Notes: a model not told the origin generated them from the sequence alone. DNA of 43,620 bases from Gammaproteobacteria bacterium (GCA_029265075.1 JAJUJZ010000009.1:1-43620), one strand, 5' to 3'; shown: positions 1-9,297, counted from the first letter of the stretch. Numbers and translations are program-made.

Positions 1-49
1 AGCGCGCCGGCAGCACTGTCAACTGACCGACCTTGCTCCGACCGCCCAT
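1..49 (-). CDS. Possible start of a further gene in the two-component operon (cut by window edge)
   Basis: An ATG overlaps the stop codon of the histidine kinase gene in the arrangement TGATG on the minus strand. The frame stays open for 16 codons (MGGRSKVGQLTVLPAR) to the window edge. Such stop-start overlaps are typical of translational coupling inside operons. No Shine-Dalgarno sequence is obvious and the product cannot be recognised from so short a piece. Confidence 0.35.
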   Translation of the reverse strand, partial: MGGRSKVGQLTVLPAR

Positions 50-732
50 CAGGGCAGAAACAGGGTGAACAGTCCGCCGCCACTGGCCGGATTGGCCAGC
101 TCGATCCGGCCTTGCAATTCGCCACGCCGGTGCAGGGCCGCAACTTCGCGCGCGAAATGGAGGCCGAGGCTCGAACTGCCAGTAGTGAAATCGATGGACC
201 CGGCATGGGCCTGACCAAGTGTCAGCAATGGTTCGGGAAAGCCGGGCCCGTCATCCGCGACCTGTACGATGATGCCGCCGTCCTGTGCGAAGGCGCTGAG
301 GTGCAGCGACTGGCGGGCGTAGCGGGCGCCGTTGACCAGCACGTTGTTGAGAACGCCGGCGATCAGGTTGCGATCGAAGTAACCGGAGAGCGATGGATCG
401 CAGCTGATCTGACAAGTGGTATTGCGCAGTAAAAACAGCAGGCTCTGCTGTGCGACCTGCTCCTGCAGAAACTCGTCAAGCCACACTTCTTCGATCCGCA
501 GCGGCAGGCTCTGCTGCTGCAGGCGATAGAGGCCCAGCAGGTACATCAGATCGTTGTTGATGCGTGCGGCTTCGCCCTGGACAGTGGCGAACTGGCGCTG
601 CTGCTGGCTGTCCGCGGGGATGGTTTCGATCACCGCCGCCAGCCTTTCCATCAGCATGCCCAGCGAATTTTTGATGTCGTGGATCGACGATGCCAGCAGC
701 ATCGCGAAGGGGGCTTCGTCAGGAGTGCTCAT
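49..732 (-). CDS. Soluble sensor histidine kinase (HisKA-like plus HATPase_c)
   Basis: The product is 227 aa with no membrane segment and no recognisable sensory domain. A phospho-acceptor box around His18 (SIHDIKNSLG) is followed by a dimerisation helix. The C-terminal HATPase region has an N-box-like stretch (NNVLVNGARYA), the G1 box DDGPGF and a G2-like SSLGLHFAREVA. The start was set at the ATG at 730-732, one base after the stop of the upstream response regulator gene; a longer frame would run into that gene. It presumably passes phosphate to, or takes it from, the REC-TPR protein encoded just upstream. The input is unknown; a cytosolic signal or a partner receptor is inferred from the missing sensor domain. 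Confidence 0.85.
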   Translation of the reverse strand: MSTPDEAPFAMLLASSIHDIKNSLGMLMERLAAVIETIPADSQQQRQFATVQGEAARINNDLMYLLGLYRLQQQSLPLRIEEVWLDEFLQEQVAQQSLLFLLRNTTCQISCDPSLSGYFDRNLIAGVLNNVLVNGARYARQSLHLSAFAQDGGIIVQVADDGPGFPEPLLTLGQAHAGSIDFTTGSSSLGLHFAREVAALHRRGELQGRIELANPASGGGLFTLFLP

Positions 733-733
733 A

Positions 734-2368
734 TCAGGCCGCTGCCCGCAGGCGGTCGAGATGGGCGCGCAGCAGTGCCAGCCGGTCATGCAGCGGATGA
801 TCCGCGCCCAGTCCTTTGACAGCGGCCGCTGTGGCATCGGCGCGCTGCAGCAGCTCCGGGCGCACCCCATTGGTGGTCATCTCCTGGATCAGCGCCAGCA
901 GCAGGTTGAGTTTGAGGGCATTGTTGTTGGGAAAGATGCGCAGTGCCTCCCCGAACAGCTGTACCGCTTTGGCAAACTGCGAGTCGGCCAGCAGCTTGCG
1001 GCCCTCGCCGTTGAGTGCAACGGCCCGCTCTTTGCCCTCATTGCTGAGCGGCTCATCCGCCGTGCGGTCAATCACTTCCAGCAGGGCCTGGTCCTCAGGA
1101 AAGCGCGCAGCCAGATCGGCCAGCAGCTGCTGGGCAACCGCAGCTTCGCCAACGGTCTGCCATGCTCGCGCCAGCTCCAGGATAACCGCCGGGCTCGGGG
1201 ATTCGGCCGCCGCCGCGATCTTGCTGGCGATGGTCTCCAGTGAGCTGCGCGCCTGCGTCTCATTGCCGGCGTCAGCCCGGGCAGCGGCCAGAATGATGGC
1301 GCTCTGCAGGGTGACTTCGGGATTGTCGCGGTAGCGGCGCTGGCCCCGCTCCAGAACTTCTTTGACTTCCTTCAGCCGCAGGCGGTCGCCGGTGGCGCGC
1401 ATGGCAGTGGAGATGCAACGTGCCATCTTCAGGAAGTTCTCAGGCGACTCGTAGCAGGAGTTGGCCTCCAGTCGCAGCACCCTGCGGTGCGCTTTTTCGG
1501 CACGCTCCCAGTCGCCATTGGCCTCGCTGATCTCGGCCAGCATCTGCTGCCGCAGGATGGCATTGGGAGAGATGTCGCTGGCGTGCTCCAGCAGCTGCTG
1601 GGCGGTAGCAACATCGCCCCGCCGGCATTTGATTTCTGCCAGGTTGTCGTACACCTCCAGACAGAGCGAGCGCTCGTCGATCAGCGTCTGAAAAATCTGC
1701 TCCGCCTCATTCAGAGCGCCGCGCGCCAGCAGGCATTTGCCCAGACCAATGCGCGCCCATTCCAGGGGCCGCTCCGCCTGGGCGGCCTGATAGATGGTCT
1801 CGGCAGCGGCAAAATCACGCAGCTTCTCGTAGCAGATCGCCTTCAGATGGAGACAGCGCTGAGCGTAGCGATCGCGAGCGACAATATGGTCATCGCAATG
1901 GCCGATGGCAGCGCGGTAGTCCTTCCGGTCCAGCGCCTCGTTCACCTCTCGCAGCGTTTCTTTTTCAATAACCAGACGATCAAGCCGCTGCTGCAGCACC
2001 GGCTGAGTGAAGGGCTTGGTGAGGTAGTCGTCGGGCTGGTATTCAAGTGCGCCAAACACCATGGCGCGGGTGGTCTCGGCCGTGACCATCACGTATATGG
2101 CACCGTGCCGCAGCAGTTCGCGGTGCCGCAGCTCTTCCAGAATCTGCTGTCCGTTCTTGCCTTCGCCAAGGTTGTAGTCGGAGAGAATGATGTCGTAATG
2201 ACGCTGCTCACATCTGGCGATCGCTTCTTCGCCGGTGCCGGCCACGTCGATCGCCGCCAGACCGAAATTGCTCAGCATGCGCCGGATCGTTCCACGCATA
2301 TCGGTGAAATCATCGATGACCAGCGCTGTCTTGCGCTGGTAGATCCGGATCAGGTCGATTTTTTGCAT
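734..2368 (-). CDS. Response regulator with REC domain and TPR-type repeats
   Basis: The product is 544 aa. Residues about 13-135 form a REC domain with acidic pair Asp19/Asp20, phospho-acceptor Asp64 (IILSDYN), Thr96 and Lys118 (YLTKPF). The remaining ~400 residues are alpha-helical TPR-like repeats, for example AAETIYQAAQAERPLEWARI, the helices near KCLLARGALNEAEQIF, and a final repeat near FGEALRIFPNNNALKLN. There is no DNA-binding or enzymatic output domain, so signalling probably works through protein-protein contacts. The ATG at 2366-2368 was chosen because the REC domain begins about ten residues after it; upstream sequence in this frame is not protein-like. The kinase gene starts one base after its stop, so the two form a pair. 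The partner is unknown. Confidence 0.9.
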   Translation of the reverse strand: MQKIDLIRIYQRKTALVIDDFTDMRGTIRRMLSNFGLAAIDVAGTGEEAIARCEQRHYDIILSDYNLGEGKNGQQILEELRHRELLRHGAIYVMVTAETTRAMVFGALEYQPDDYLTKPFTQPVLQQRLDRLVIEKETLREVNEALDRKDYRAAIGHCDDHIVARDRYAQRCLHLKAICYEKLRDFAAAETIYQAAQAERPLEWARIGLGKCLLARGALNEAEQIFQTLIDERSLCLEVYDNLAEIKCRRGDVATAQQLLEHASDISPNAILRQQMLAEISEANGDWERAEKAHRRVLRLEANSCYESPENFLKMARCISTAMRATGDRLRLKEVKEVLERGQRRYRDNPEVTLQSAIILAAARADAGNETQARSSLETIASKIAAAAESPSPAVILELARAWQTVGEAAVAQQLLADLAARFPEDQALLEVIDRTADEPLSNEGKERAVALNGEGRKLLADSQFAKAVQLFGEALRIFPNNNALKLNLLLALIQEMTTNGVRPELLQRADATAAAVKGLGADHPLHDRLALLRAHLDRLRAAA

Positions 2369-2464
2369 TGACAGCTGTTCTTTTTTTGGGAGCGGTGAAA
2401 TAGCGATCCGGCCAGTATAGCCGACCCGCCGGCGAAACCGGCTGGCAGCCGCAGCTGGAAAGCG

Positions 2465-2509
2465 CTGGCAGCACCCGGACAGAACGTTACAATTGTTCCG
2501 GTATACCGG
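2465..2509 (+). promoter_or_regulatory. Putative promoter and palindrome for the glutaredoxin-like gene
   Basis: A -35-like CTGGCA (2465-2470) and a -10-like TACAAT (2488-2493) are separated by 17 bp. A perfect 12-bp palindrome, CCGGTATACCGG (2498-2509), covers the expected start of transcription, where a repressor could sit. Confidence 0.4.
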
Positions 2510-2523
2510 TTTGAGAGATTGTG

Positions 2524-2781
2524 ATGGCGCATTATCTGCTGTACAGCACCGTGGGTTGTCACCTCTGCGAAGAGGCGGAGGCATTGCTGAGCGCCTGGTT
2601 CCCACACCCCGACCGCGCGCTGGAAGTGCGGGATATCGCCGGCGACGATGCGCTTGTCGAGCGCTACGGTGTGCGCATTCCGGTCCTGCAACGGGTCGCC
2701 GATGGCGCCGAGCTGGGCTGGCCCTTCGACGCAGACGCGGTAGCCGCCTGGCTGGGCGCGCCGGCCCACGCGGCCGGCTAG
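2524..2781 (+). CDS. Glutaredoxin-like (DUF836-type) thiol protein
   Basis: A small 85-aa thioredoxin-fold protein with an N-terminal CxxC redox motif, Cys12-His-Leu-Cys15 (STVGCHLCEEAE), and a cis-proline segment (VRIPVL). Such proteins are thought to act as cytosolic thiol-disulfide exchangers, but substrates are rarely known. The ATG at 2524 follows GAGAG at 2513-2517 with good spacing; a GTG three bases earlier is the alternative. Its stop overlaps the stop of the convergent EAL-HDOD gene: the palindrome CTAG at 2778-2781 supplies both stop codons. Confidence 0.8.
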   Translation: MAHYLLYSTVGCHLCEEAEALLSAWFPHPDRALEVRDIAGDDALVERYGVRIPVLQRVADGAELGWPFDADAVAAWLGAPAHAAG

Positions 2782-3995
2782 CGCAGAAACTGCAGCAGGT
2801 CGTCAGCCCAGGTGACGCTGTCGAGATAAGCCTGGCGCACGGTGAGCTCGTCGATGCGCAGGCGGGCCAGCGCCAGCCAGTCGATACTGTCGAACTCGCC
2901 TTTCTCATAGCGCTCAGTTGTCGTCAGCAGCAGGCCGGCATCGCCCTTGCGCCATAGCAGGGCATCACGAATCTCGCTGGAGAGTGAAACCGTGTCGAGA
3001 ATCGTCTCCAGGTCCGTACCCATGAAGGCATCCAGCGTCGACAGCAGGCCGACGGTAAACTGGGTATCGGCGTCCACCGTATTGGTCGCGGCCGCCTTCG
3101 CCAGCAGCTGCCCCATGCGAGCCCGGACAATCGCGGTGATATAGAGGCCGACCGGCTTTTCTTCCAGACTGGAGAGTGCCAGCAGCTGAATCCAGCTGCG
3201 GATGCGATCCATGCCGAGAATGGTCAGCGCCTGACGAATGGTACGGATGCGGCGCTGCAGTCCGAAATAGGCAGAGTTGACCATCCGCAGCACTTTGTAG
3301 GTGAGAGTTGAGTCCGTCTGCACCACGCGCTCGATATCGCCGAAGCTGATCTCGTTGTTGCGCAGCAGGGACAGCAGTTGCAGGACGGTGCGCTGATCGT
3401 TCTTGAGAGCCTGGCCGCGGACCAGTTCAGGGCGCGACAGGAAATAGCCCTGAAACAGCTCGAAGCCGAGTTCGCGGCACTGCTCGTATACCGCCATGGT
3501 TTCAACTTTTTCGGCTAGCAGCACTTTCTGCCAGGGGCGGAAATGAGCCGTCAGCTCGCCCAGCTTGTCACGCGGATGGGCGAGTACGTCGATCTTGACG
3601 ATATCCGCCAGAGCCAGCAGCTCGTGATGGCCCTCCACATAGACGTAATCGTCGAGGGCGATCGTGTAGCCGAGCTCTTTCAGCCGTCGCAGCGCGGCGA
3701 TGGTGCTGCTGTTGATGGGGACATCTTCCAGCACCTCGACGACCAGCTGGTGTGTATCGACGGGCGGAGTGAAATCCAGCAGCTTGCGGGTGAAATTGAC
3801 GAAGGCGGGCTTACCTTCAAGGATATCGGCTACTGGCAACGCATTGAAAGCATTCAGCAGGACAGCTGAGGTGGCGTGGTCGCCGTTAGCGAACTCAGCC
3901 TTTTCCGAGCGCGGCGCACGAAACAGCAACTCCCAGGCGTGGATGGCCAGATCACGGTTATAGATCGCCTGTCGGGCGAGGAGAATGCCATCCAT
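2778..3995 (-). CDS. EAL and HDOD domain protein (YuxH/CdgJ type)
   Basis: The 405-aa product opens with the family signature: ILLARQAIYNRD, then the EAL motif as WELLFRAP. Many EAL positions are present: Asn in FVNFT, Glu in VVEVLED, the acidic pair in ALDDYV, Lys in VKIDVL, Glu in LAEKVE and Gln in FQGYFLSRP. Residues about 200-390 form an HDOD domain (LLSLLRNNEISFGDIERVV onward). In characterised relatives the EAL domain often lacks phosphodiesterase activity and the protein regulates motility or surface behaviour; activity here cannot be judged. The start at 3995 was chosen because a 28-residue upstream extension begins with TTG and is not family-like. No strong Shine-Dalgarno sequence is visible. 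Confidence 0.85.
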   Translation of the reverse strand: MDGILLARQAIYNRDLAIHAWELLFRAPRSEKAEFANGDHATSAVLLNAFNALPVADILEGKPAFVNFTRKLLDFTPPVDTHQLVVEVLEDVPINSSTIAALRRLKELGYTIALDDYVYVEGHHELLALADIVKIDVLAHPRDKLGELTAHFRPWQKVLLAEKVETMAVYEQCRELGFELFQGYFLSRPELVRGQALKNDQRTVLQLLSLLRNNEISFGDIERVVQTDSTLTYKVLRMVNSAYFGLQRRIRTIRQALTILGMDRIRSWIQLLALSSLEEKPVGLYITAIVRARMGQLLAKAAATNTVDADTQFTVGLLSTLDAFMGTDLETILDTVSLSSEIRDALLWRKGDAGLLLTTTERYEKGEFDSIDWLALARLRIDELTVRQAYLDSVTWADDLLQFLR

Positions 3996-4115
3996 CGGTA
4001 GTTCGGGGCCTGTCCCATTACAGCTGGTCACTACAGGGTAGTGAGTTTCTGGTGCGGTCGCCAAATCGTTTCGATGCAAGGCAGCGCCGACGTCCTTGTC
4101 GCCGCAGAGAAGAGC

Positions 4116-6113
4116 TTACCGCTGTTCCGGCTCGTCGCGACTGATCTGCGTCAATTCGAGTCCGATCGTCTGTTCGTGCGCGGCAAGCAACTGGCGTTCG
4201 TTGTGCAGATGTGCACCGTAAATGACGGCGTAGGTGAGCACGTTCTGCACATAATCGCGGGTTTCGCGATAGGGGAGCGATTCGATCCAGACGTCGGCCG
4301 GCACCTGCTCCGGCTGCTCACGCAGCCAGCGGCTGATGCGGCCGGGGCCGGCGTTATAGCCAGCAGTGGCGAGGATGCGGTTGCCCTGATAACGCTCCAG
4401 CAGCTCCTGCAGGTAGGCAGCACCCAGCCGGGTGCTGACTGCAGGGTCGACCAGCTGTGACTCCTTCATGCGGATGCCGAGCCTGGTGGCCACCTGGCGC
4501 GCAGTGCCCGGCAACAACTGCACCAGGCCGATGGCGCCGGCGTGCGAGCGGGCGTCGGGGATGAACGCGCTCTCCTGCCGTGCCACTGCGAACAGCCACT
4601 CCAGCGGAATAGCCGCTGCGCTGGCGCCAGCCCTGATCTCGCGCTCATAGGCGAGCGGGAAGCGCACGCTGAGATCGTTCCAGCCGCCTGCGTCTGCCGC
4701 CGCCCTGATGGCCTGGATATGCCAGCCCCACTGCTGGGCCAGCAGCGTTGCCGCCTGGCGCTGTGGCTCGGTCAGGTCAGCGAAGCTGCGTGACCATTCG
4801 CGCGCGGCACTGATGCGCTCGCCGAGCCGGTAGAGTTCGCGTACGCGCTGCAGCGCCGGCAGCTGCGCCACCTCAGCCGGGCTCAGCGAGGGCTGCATGG
4901 GCTGGTGGTTCAGCGCATACGGCTGGCCGAGCCGGTCGGCCGCCAGAAAGCCGTAGTAGTTGCGCTCCTTGCTCAGCGCGGCCAGCAGCTCGCGCCCCCG
5001 CTGCTGACTGGCAGCATCGGGTTGTTCCAGCAAGGCACGGGCGCGCCAGTACTGCCAGCGCGGCGACGCGGCCAGTTCCTGCGGCAGCTGTGCCGTCCAG
5101 CGCAGGATGTCGTCCCATTTTCCAGTGCGCAGTCCCAGGCGAATGCGCCACTCCAGCAGATATTCGTCCTGGCCTTCGGGATCATGCCGCAGCAGCCAGG
5201 GCAGGGCGGCGCTGCCATCAGCCGCAATTCGCAGACGGCCGATCTCGCGCCGCACCATGCTGTTCTGGCCGGGGCTCAGCAGCTTCGCGCCGACTGCCCG
5301 CTCCCACAGCGCTTCGGCTCGGGCAGTATCGCGCCGCGCCAGCCGTTTGAGGGCGAACACCAGCACGTCTCCGGCCTGCAGACGCTGGCTGACCTCGCCA
5401 AAATGCGTGCGCAGCGTACGGGGATCGGCGGCGAGCTGCAGAGCTGCCTGAGCCTGTTGCTGCAGATCGCCTCGCAACTTGCTGGCGAGGTAGCGTGCCA
5501 GGCCGGACTGACCCTGTTCCAGGGCGAGCATCAGCCGGGACCAGATCAGCGGCTGGGTGTCGCGCTTGCTGCTGAGCCAGCGGGCGATGCCCGGATCGCA
5601 CTGATCGGGCAGGCTGCGGCCGGTTAGCCAGACCCGCTCGGTCAGGTCCAGCGCAGCGGTGGTCTGGCCGCTGTGATGCAGCGCCTCGATATGCCAGCAG
5701 CGATAGGTAGTGCCAAAGCGATCCTCGTAATAGCGGAGATAGTCGCGCCAGCGATTCTGGAAGGCGAGGCTGGCAAGCCATACTTCACGGAGCTGGTCAG
5801 CGACCACCGAATCAGGGTAACGCGCAAAGAAGTCATCGACCTCGGCAAACGGCAGGGCGCGCAGGCGGGTGCGGAGATCAGCCAGCTCAAGATAGCGATA
5901 AAGCGGATAGTCGCGCAGCTGGCTCATCAGCTGGCGTGCTTCTGCAGTCTTGCCGGCACGGAACTGCTGCCGCGCTTTGGTGAACAGTTCGCGCTGCTGC
6001 AGCAGGGCGTCGGGCTCCTGCGGCAGCGCCGGCTGGGCTGGCATGCTCTTGGCCACCGCAACCGGTGCCAGGCACAGCAACACCCATAGCGCGGCTTTAA
6101 TGCAACTCGTCAT
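4116..6113 (-). CDS. slt: Soluble lytic murein transglycosylase Slt
   Basis: The product is 665 aa, close to E. coli Slt70 (645 aa). A signal peptide occupies about residues 1-21 (AALWVLLCLAPVAVA), so the enzyme acts in the periplasm, cleaving the MurNAc-GlcNAc bond to give 1,6-anhydro ends. The long alpha-helical superhelix is followed by the C-terminal lysozyme-like SLT domain. Its catalytic glutamate is near residue 513 (AVARQESAF), followed by GAIGLVQLLPGTA and AGYNAGPGRISRWL. It is divergent from uup and shares a 124-bp upstream region with it. Domain order and length look intact. Confidence 0.93.
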   Translation of the reverse strand: MTSCIKAALWVLLCLAPVAVAKSMPAQPALPQEPDALLQQRELFTKARQQFRAGKTAEARQLMSQLRDYPLYRYLELADLRTRLRALPFAEVDDFFARYPDSVVADQLREVWLASLAFQNRWRDYLRYYEDRFGTTYRCWHIEALHHSGQTTAALDLTERVWLTGRSLPDQCDPGIARWLSSKRDTQPLIWSRLMLALEQGQSGLARYLASKLRGDLQQQAQAALQLAADPRTLRTHFGEVSQRLQAGDVLVFALKRLARRDTARAEALWERAVGAKLLSPGQNSMVRREIGRLRIAADGSAALPWLLRHDPEGQDEYLLEWRIRLGLRTGKWDDILRWTAQLPQELAASPRWQYWRARALLEQPDAASQQRGRELLAALSKERNYYGFLAADRLGQPYALNHQPMQPSLSPAEVAQLPALQRVRELYRLGERISAAREWSRSFADLTEPQRQAATLLAQQWGWHIQAIRAAADAGGWNDLSVRFPLAYEREIRAGASAAAIPLEWLFAVARQESAFIPDARSHAGAIGLVQLLPGTARQVATRLGIRMKESQLVDPAVSTRLGAAYLQELLERYQGNRILATAGYNAGPGRISRWLREQPEQVPADVWIESLPYRETRDYVQNVLTYAVIYGAHLHNERQLLAAHEQTIGLELTQISRDEPEQR

Positions 6114-6237
6114 ATCAGAGGTCCTGCGAAGAATCTCACGTTGCCCCCGGGACAGGGGGCGGGGGTTACAATGTCGCGCTGACGCCCGAGTTTAGCGAAT
6201 GGAGAACGGCGTCCCAAGCTGTTACTGGAGTATTTTA

Positions 6238-8139
6238 ATGTCCTTGCTACGTCTCAACGATGTATCCCTGCATTACGGAGAGCAGGTTCTGCTGGACCGC
6301 GTCTCGCTGCAGGTAGAGGCTGGCGAGCGCATCTGCCTGGTCGGCCGCAACGGCGTCGGCAAGTCGACGTTCATGCGGCTGATCGAGGGCGCCATCAAGC
6401 CGGACAGCGGCGACTGCTGGCACCAGCCGGGGCTGCGAGTGGCGCGTCTCGAGCAGGAGCCGCGCGCCAGCGGCGACCGCACCGTATATGACGAGGTGGC
6501 GGCCGGGCTGGCGGATGTGGCCGAGCTGCTGACCCGCTTTCATCGCCTGACGCATGCGCTCCATGATGAGAGTGCGATCCGTCAGCTGGAGGCCGTACAG
6601 CGCGAACTGGATGCGGCGGATGCGTGGCGTTACCAGCAGCGGATCGACACTGTGCTTTCGCGCCTTGGCCTGGATGGCGACGAATCGCTGGCGGCCCTGT
6701 CGGGCGGCTGGCTGCGGCGGGTGGCACTGGCGCGCGCGCTGGTGGTAGAGCCGCAGCTGCTGTTGCTCGATGAGCCTACCAACCACCTCGATATCGAAAC
6801 CATCAGCTGGCTCGAAAGTGAGCTGCTGCAGTTCAACGGCGCGTTGTTGTTCATCACCCATGACCGGGCGCTGGCGCGGCGGCTGGCAACCCGCGTGATC
6901 GAGCTGGATCGCGGGCTGCTGCACAGCTATGAAGGCAGTTATGACAGTTATCTCACCCAGCGTGAGCATCGGCTGGAGATCGAGGAGCGCGAAAATGCGC
7001 TGTTCGACAAACGACTGGCCGAGGAAGAGCGCTGGATCCGGCAGGGCATTAAGGCGCGCCGCACGCGCAATGAGGGCCGGGTGCGGGCCCTGAAGCGGCT
7101 GCGTACTGAGCGGGCGCAGCGGCGCGAGCGCATCGGTGACGCCCGCTTCAGCCTCGAGGCCGCGGAACGTTCGGGCAAGCTTGTCGCGGAGCTCAGCGAG
7201 GTCAGCTACCGGATCGATGACAAGCTGCTGATCGATGAACTCGATCTGCTGGTGCAGCGTGGTGACCGCGTCGGCCTGATCGGCCCCAATGGCGTTGGCA
7301 AATCGACGCTGCTGCGCCTGATCCTGGGGGAGCTGGAGCCGACGGCGGGTACCATCCGGCGCGGCGAGCGGCTGGAAATCGCCTATTTTGACCAACTGCG
7401 CGATCAGCTTGATCTCGACGCCACTCTGGTCGACATCGTCGGCCACGGGCGCGATTTCATCGAGATCAATGGTGCCCGCAAGCACATCATCGGTTATCTC
7501 GAAGAGTTTCTGTTCCGGCCCGACCAGTCCCGCCGTTCGGCACGTTATCTCTCCGGTGGAGAGCGGGCCCGCCTGCAGCTGGCGCGGCTGTTCAGTCTGC
7601 CGGTCAATGTACTGGTGCTGGATGAGCCGACCAATGATCTCGACGTGGAGAGTCTGGAGCTGCTCGAGCAGCTATTGCTGGAGTTCGACGGCACCATCCT
7701 GCTGGTCAGCCACGACCGCGAGTTTCTCGATAACGTGGTGACCAGCTCGCTGGTATTTGCCGGCAACGGACGGGTGGAGGAGTACGTCGGGGGCTACAGC
7801 GACTGGCTGCGTCAGCGGCCGGCCGAGCCCGTGCCGGCAAAGAGCGCAGGCCGGCAGGCAGAGAGCAGTGCTGGCGATAAAGCGGCAGAGCCGAAGGCGG
7901 CCAGCGCACCTGCCAAACCGCGCAAGCTGAGCTATAAGGAGCAGCGTGAACTCGACGCGCTGCCGGCTGCCATCGAGCAGGCCGAGCAGCAGATCGCAGC
8001 GCTCAATGAGACCGCATCAGCAGCCGATTTCTACCAGCGACCCCAGGAAGAGGTGACAGCCACTCTGGAGCGGCTGGCGACGCTGCAATCGGAGCTGGAC
8101 GAGCTCTACGAGCGCTGGCTGGTGCTCAGCGAGGGCTGA
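6238..8139 (+). CDS. uup: ABC-F ATPase Uup
   Basis: A 633-aa cytosolic ABC-F protein without membrane domains. It has two nucleotide-binding domains: Walker A GRNGVGKST and GPNGVGKST; signatures LSGGWLRR and LSGGERAR; Walker B LLLLDEPTNHLD and VLVLDEPTNDLD. The inter-domain linker (about residues 240-310) is arginine-rich. A C-terminal coiled-coil (about 570-633) follows a low-complexity Ala/Lys linker and is the mark of Uup among ABC-F members. E. coli Uup affects precise transposon excision and binds DNA or ribosomes. The start at 6238 follows GGAG at 6226-6229; an upstream in-frame ATG at 6199 has no ribosome site. It converges on the universal stress gene with a 3-bp gap. Confidence 0.93.
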   Translation: MSLLRLNDVSLHYGEQVLLDRVSLQVEAGERICLVGRNGVGKSTFMRLIEGAIKPDSGDCWHQPGLRVARLEQEPRASGDRTVYDEVAAGLADVAELLTRFHRLTHALHDESAIRQLEAVQRELDAADAWRYQQRIDTVLSRLGLDGDESLAALSGGWLRRVALARALVVEPQLLLLDEPTNHLDIETISWLESELLQFNGALLFITHDRALARRLATRVIELDRGLLHSYEGSYDSYLTQREHRLEIEERENALFDKRLAEEERWIRQGIKARRTRNEGRVRALKRLRTERAQRRERIGDARFSLEAAERSGKLVAELSEVSYRIDDKLLIDELDLLVQRGDRVGLIGPNGVGKSTLLRLILGELEPTAGTIRRGERLEIAYFDQLRDQLDLDATLVDIVGHGRDFIEINGARKHIIGYLEEFLFRPDQSRRSARYLSGGERARLQLARLFSLPVNVLVLDEPTNDLDVESLELLEQLLLEFDGTILLVSHDREFLDNVVTSSLVFAGNGRVEEYVGGYSDWLRQRPAEPVPAKSAGRQAESSAGDKAAEPKAASAPAKPRKLSYKEQRELDALPAAIEQAEQQIAALNETASAADFYQRPQEEVTATLERLATLQSELDELYERWLVLSEG

Positions 8140-8142
8140 GGC

Positions 8143-8583
8143 TCAGGTGCCGACCCGAACCGCCAGCACGTCCATCTTGGCCCCGTGCAGGATGCCGTTC
8201 GCTGTCGAACCCATCAGCAGCAGGCCGAAGCCGTGACGACCGTGACTGCCGAGCACCACCAGATCGGTACCAAGTTCTTCGGCCAGCGCCTGAATCTCTT
8301 TTTCGGGGCTGCCGGTGACAAGATGCTGGTGTTCTGCAGCCACCCCGTACTTTTCACACAGGGTGCGCAGGTGCGACTCGGCCTGCTTCTGGATCTCGTC
8401 CTGGATGGCTGAGAAATCGATCGGAATATCACCGCCATAGGCAAAGCTCAGCGGCTCGATCACGTGCACCACATGCAGGTTGCTGGTGCCGTTCTGACCC
8501 GCGACTGCGGCAGCCCGAGCCATGACCTGCTCGGCTTCTGCGGTCAGGTCAACCGCGACCAGAATGGTGTTGTAGTTATTCAT
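8143..8583 (-). CDS. Universal stress protein, UspA family
   Basis: The 146-aa product has one Usp domain: N-terminal strand YNTILVAVDLT, and C-terminal ATP-binding signature GSHGRHGFGLLLMGSTANGI, matching the G-2x-G-9x-G-(S/T) pattern of ATP-binding members. It is cytosolic and probably dimeric. The ATG at 8581-8583 is preceded by GAGGAA at good spacing; an in-frame longer start lacks this. The upstream region contains a 7-bp inverted repeat (8640-8661). Confidence 0.9.
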   Translation of the reverse strand: MNNYNTILVAVDLTAEAEQVMARAAAVAGQNGTSNLHVVHVIEPLSFAYGGDIPIDFSAIQDEIQKQAESHLRTLCEKYGVAAEHQHLVTGSPEKEIQALAEELGTDLVVLGSHGRHGFGLLLMGSTANGILHGAKMDVLAVRVGT

Positions 8584-8639
8584 CGCATTCCTCGTCACAT
8601 GTCCATGGATAGTGGGAAGCATTGCCTCTGGCAGATGCA

Positions 8640-8661
8640 GTCACCAGCGAGCGTTGGTGAC
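8640..8661. promoter_or_regulatory. Inverted repeat between the Usp gene and the divergent membrane protein gene
   Basis: GTCACCA (8640-8646) and TGGTGAC (8655-8661) form a perfect 7-bp inverted repeat around an 8-nt spacer, in the 183-bp divergent region. It could be an operator or an RNA hairpin. Nothing else was recognised in this gap. Confidence 0.35.
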
Positions 8662-8766
8662 AACATATGGCAGTCGCCACGATAGTGCCACAGCACAGAC
8701 GATCAGAGCTATCGTCAGGTAGAGTCTGGTGCAGCACATTTCAACCGGGGATGAGGTAGATCAAAG

Positions 8767-9264
8767 ATGGCGTGGATAGTGATAGTGCTGGGGGCGCTGC
8801 TGGTGATCGGGCCGATCTTCTGGATCATGCCGTCGGCGCGCGACCGGCGGCTGGCGGAGCTGCGCAGCACAGCGGCAAAGCTCGGGCTGGAGCTGGCCGA
8901 TGTGGAGCTGCCCCAGACGCGGCGCCAGCGGGTGCGGCTGGAGGAGACGCAGCGGGGCATGCTTTACCGTGCGCCACTGCTGCAAAAGCCCGCTGTACCG
9001 GTGCCGCTGGTGCGCTGGGTGCGGGAAGCGCCCGACGCTCCCTGGGTCAGGGAGGGTGAGCCGCCGCTGGAGTGGTCGGCGCGGCTGGACGCAGTGCTGG
9101 AGCAGTTGCCCCGAAGCGTCTGCGCGTTCGAGCTGGGTGCGCGCGGCCCTGCAATCTACTGGCGTGAGCAGGGCAATGAAGAGACAGTGCGGCAGCTGGC
9201 GGCACTGCTCAAGCCGCTCGCCGCGGAGCTGCGCGGTCGCACGGATGCTGAGGAAGAGCCCTGA
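8767..9264 (+). CDS. Small membrane-anchored protein of unknown function
   Basis: The 165-aa product has one N-terminal membrane helix (about residues 2-20, WIVIVLGALLVIGPIFWIM) followed by a cytosolic basic helical region (SARDRRLAELRSTAAKLGL) and a charged C-terminal domain. I recall similar proteins in pseudomonads, annotated as hypothetical or mislabelled YajC-like; no function is established. The ATG follows GAGGT at 8753-8757. It is divergent from the stress protein gene and stands 112 bp before the MFS transporter gene. Confidence 0.7.
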   Translation: MAWIVIVLGALLVIGPIFWIMPSARDRRLAELRSTAAKLGLELADVELPQTRRQRVRLEETQRGMLYRAPLLQKPAVPVPLVRWVREAPDAPWVREGEPPLEWSARLDAVLEQLPRSVCAFELGARGPAIYWREQGNEETVRQLAALLKPLAAELRGRTDAEEEP

Positions 9265-9297
9265 AAAGGTCTGCCTGAGCGCTTGATATTGAGGCTG

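Noticed and set aside
6247-7485. Long minus-strand open frame opposite uup
   Set aside because: Antisense to a clear ABC-F gene; the translation has no family features.
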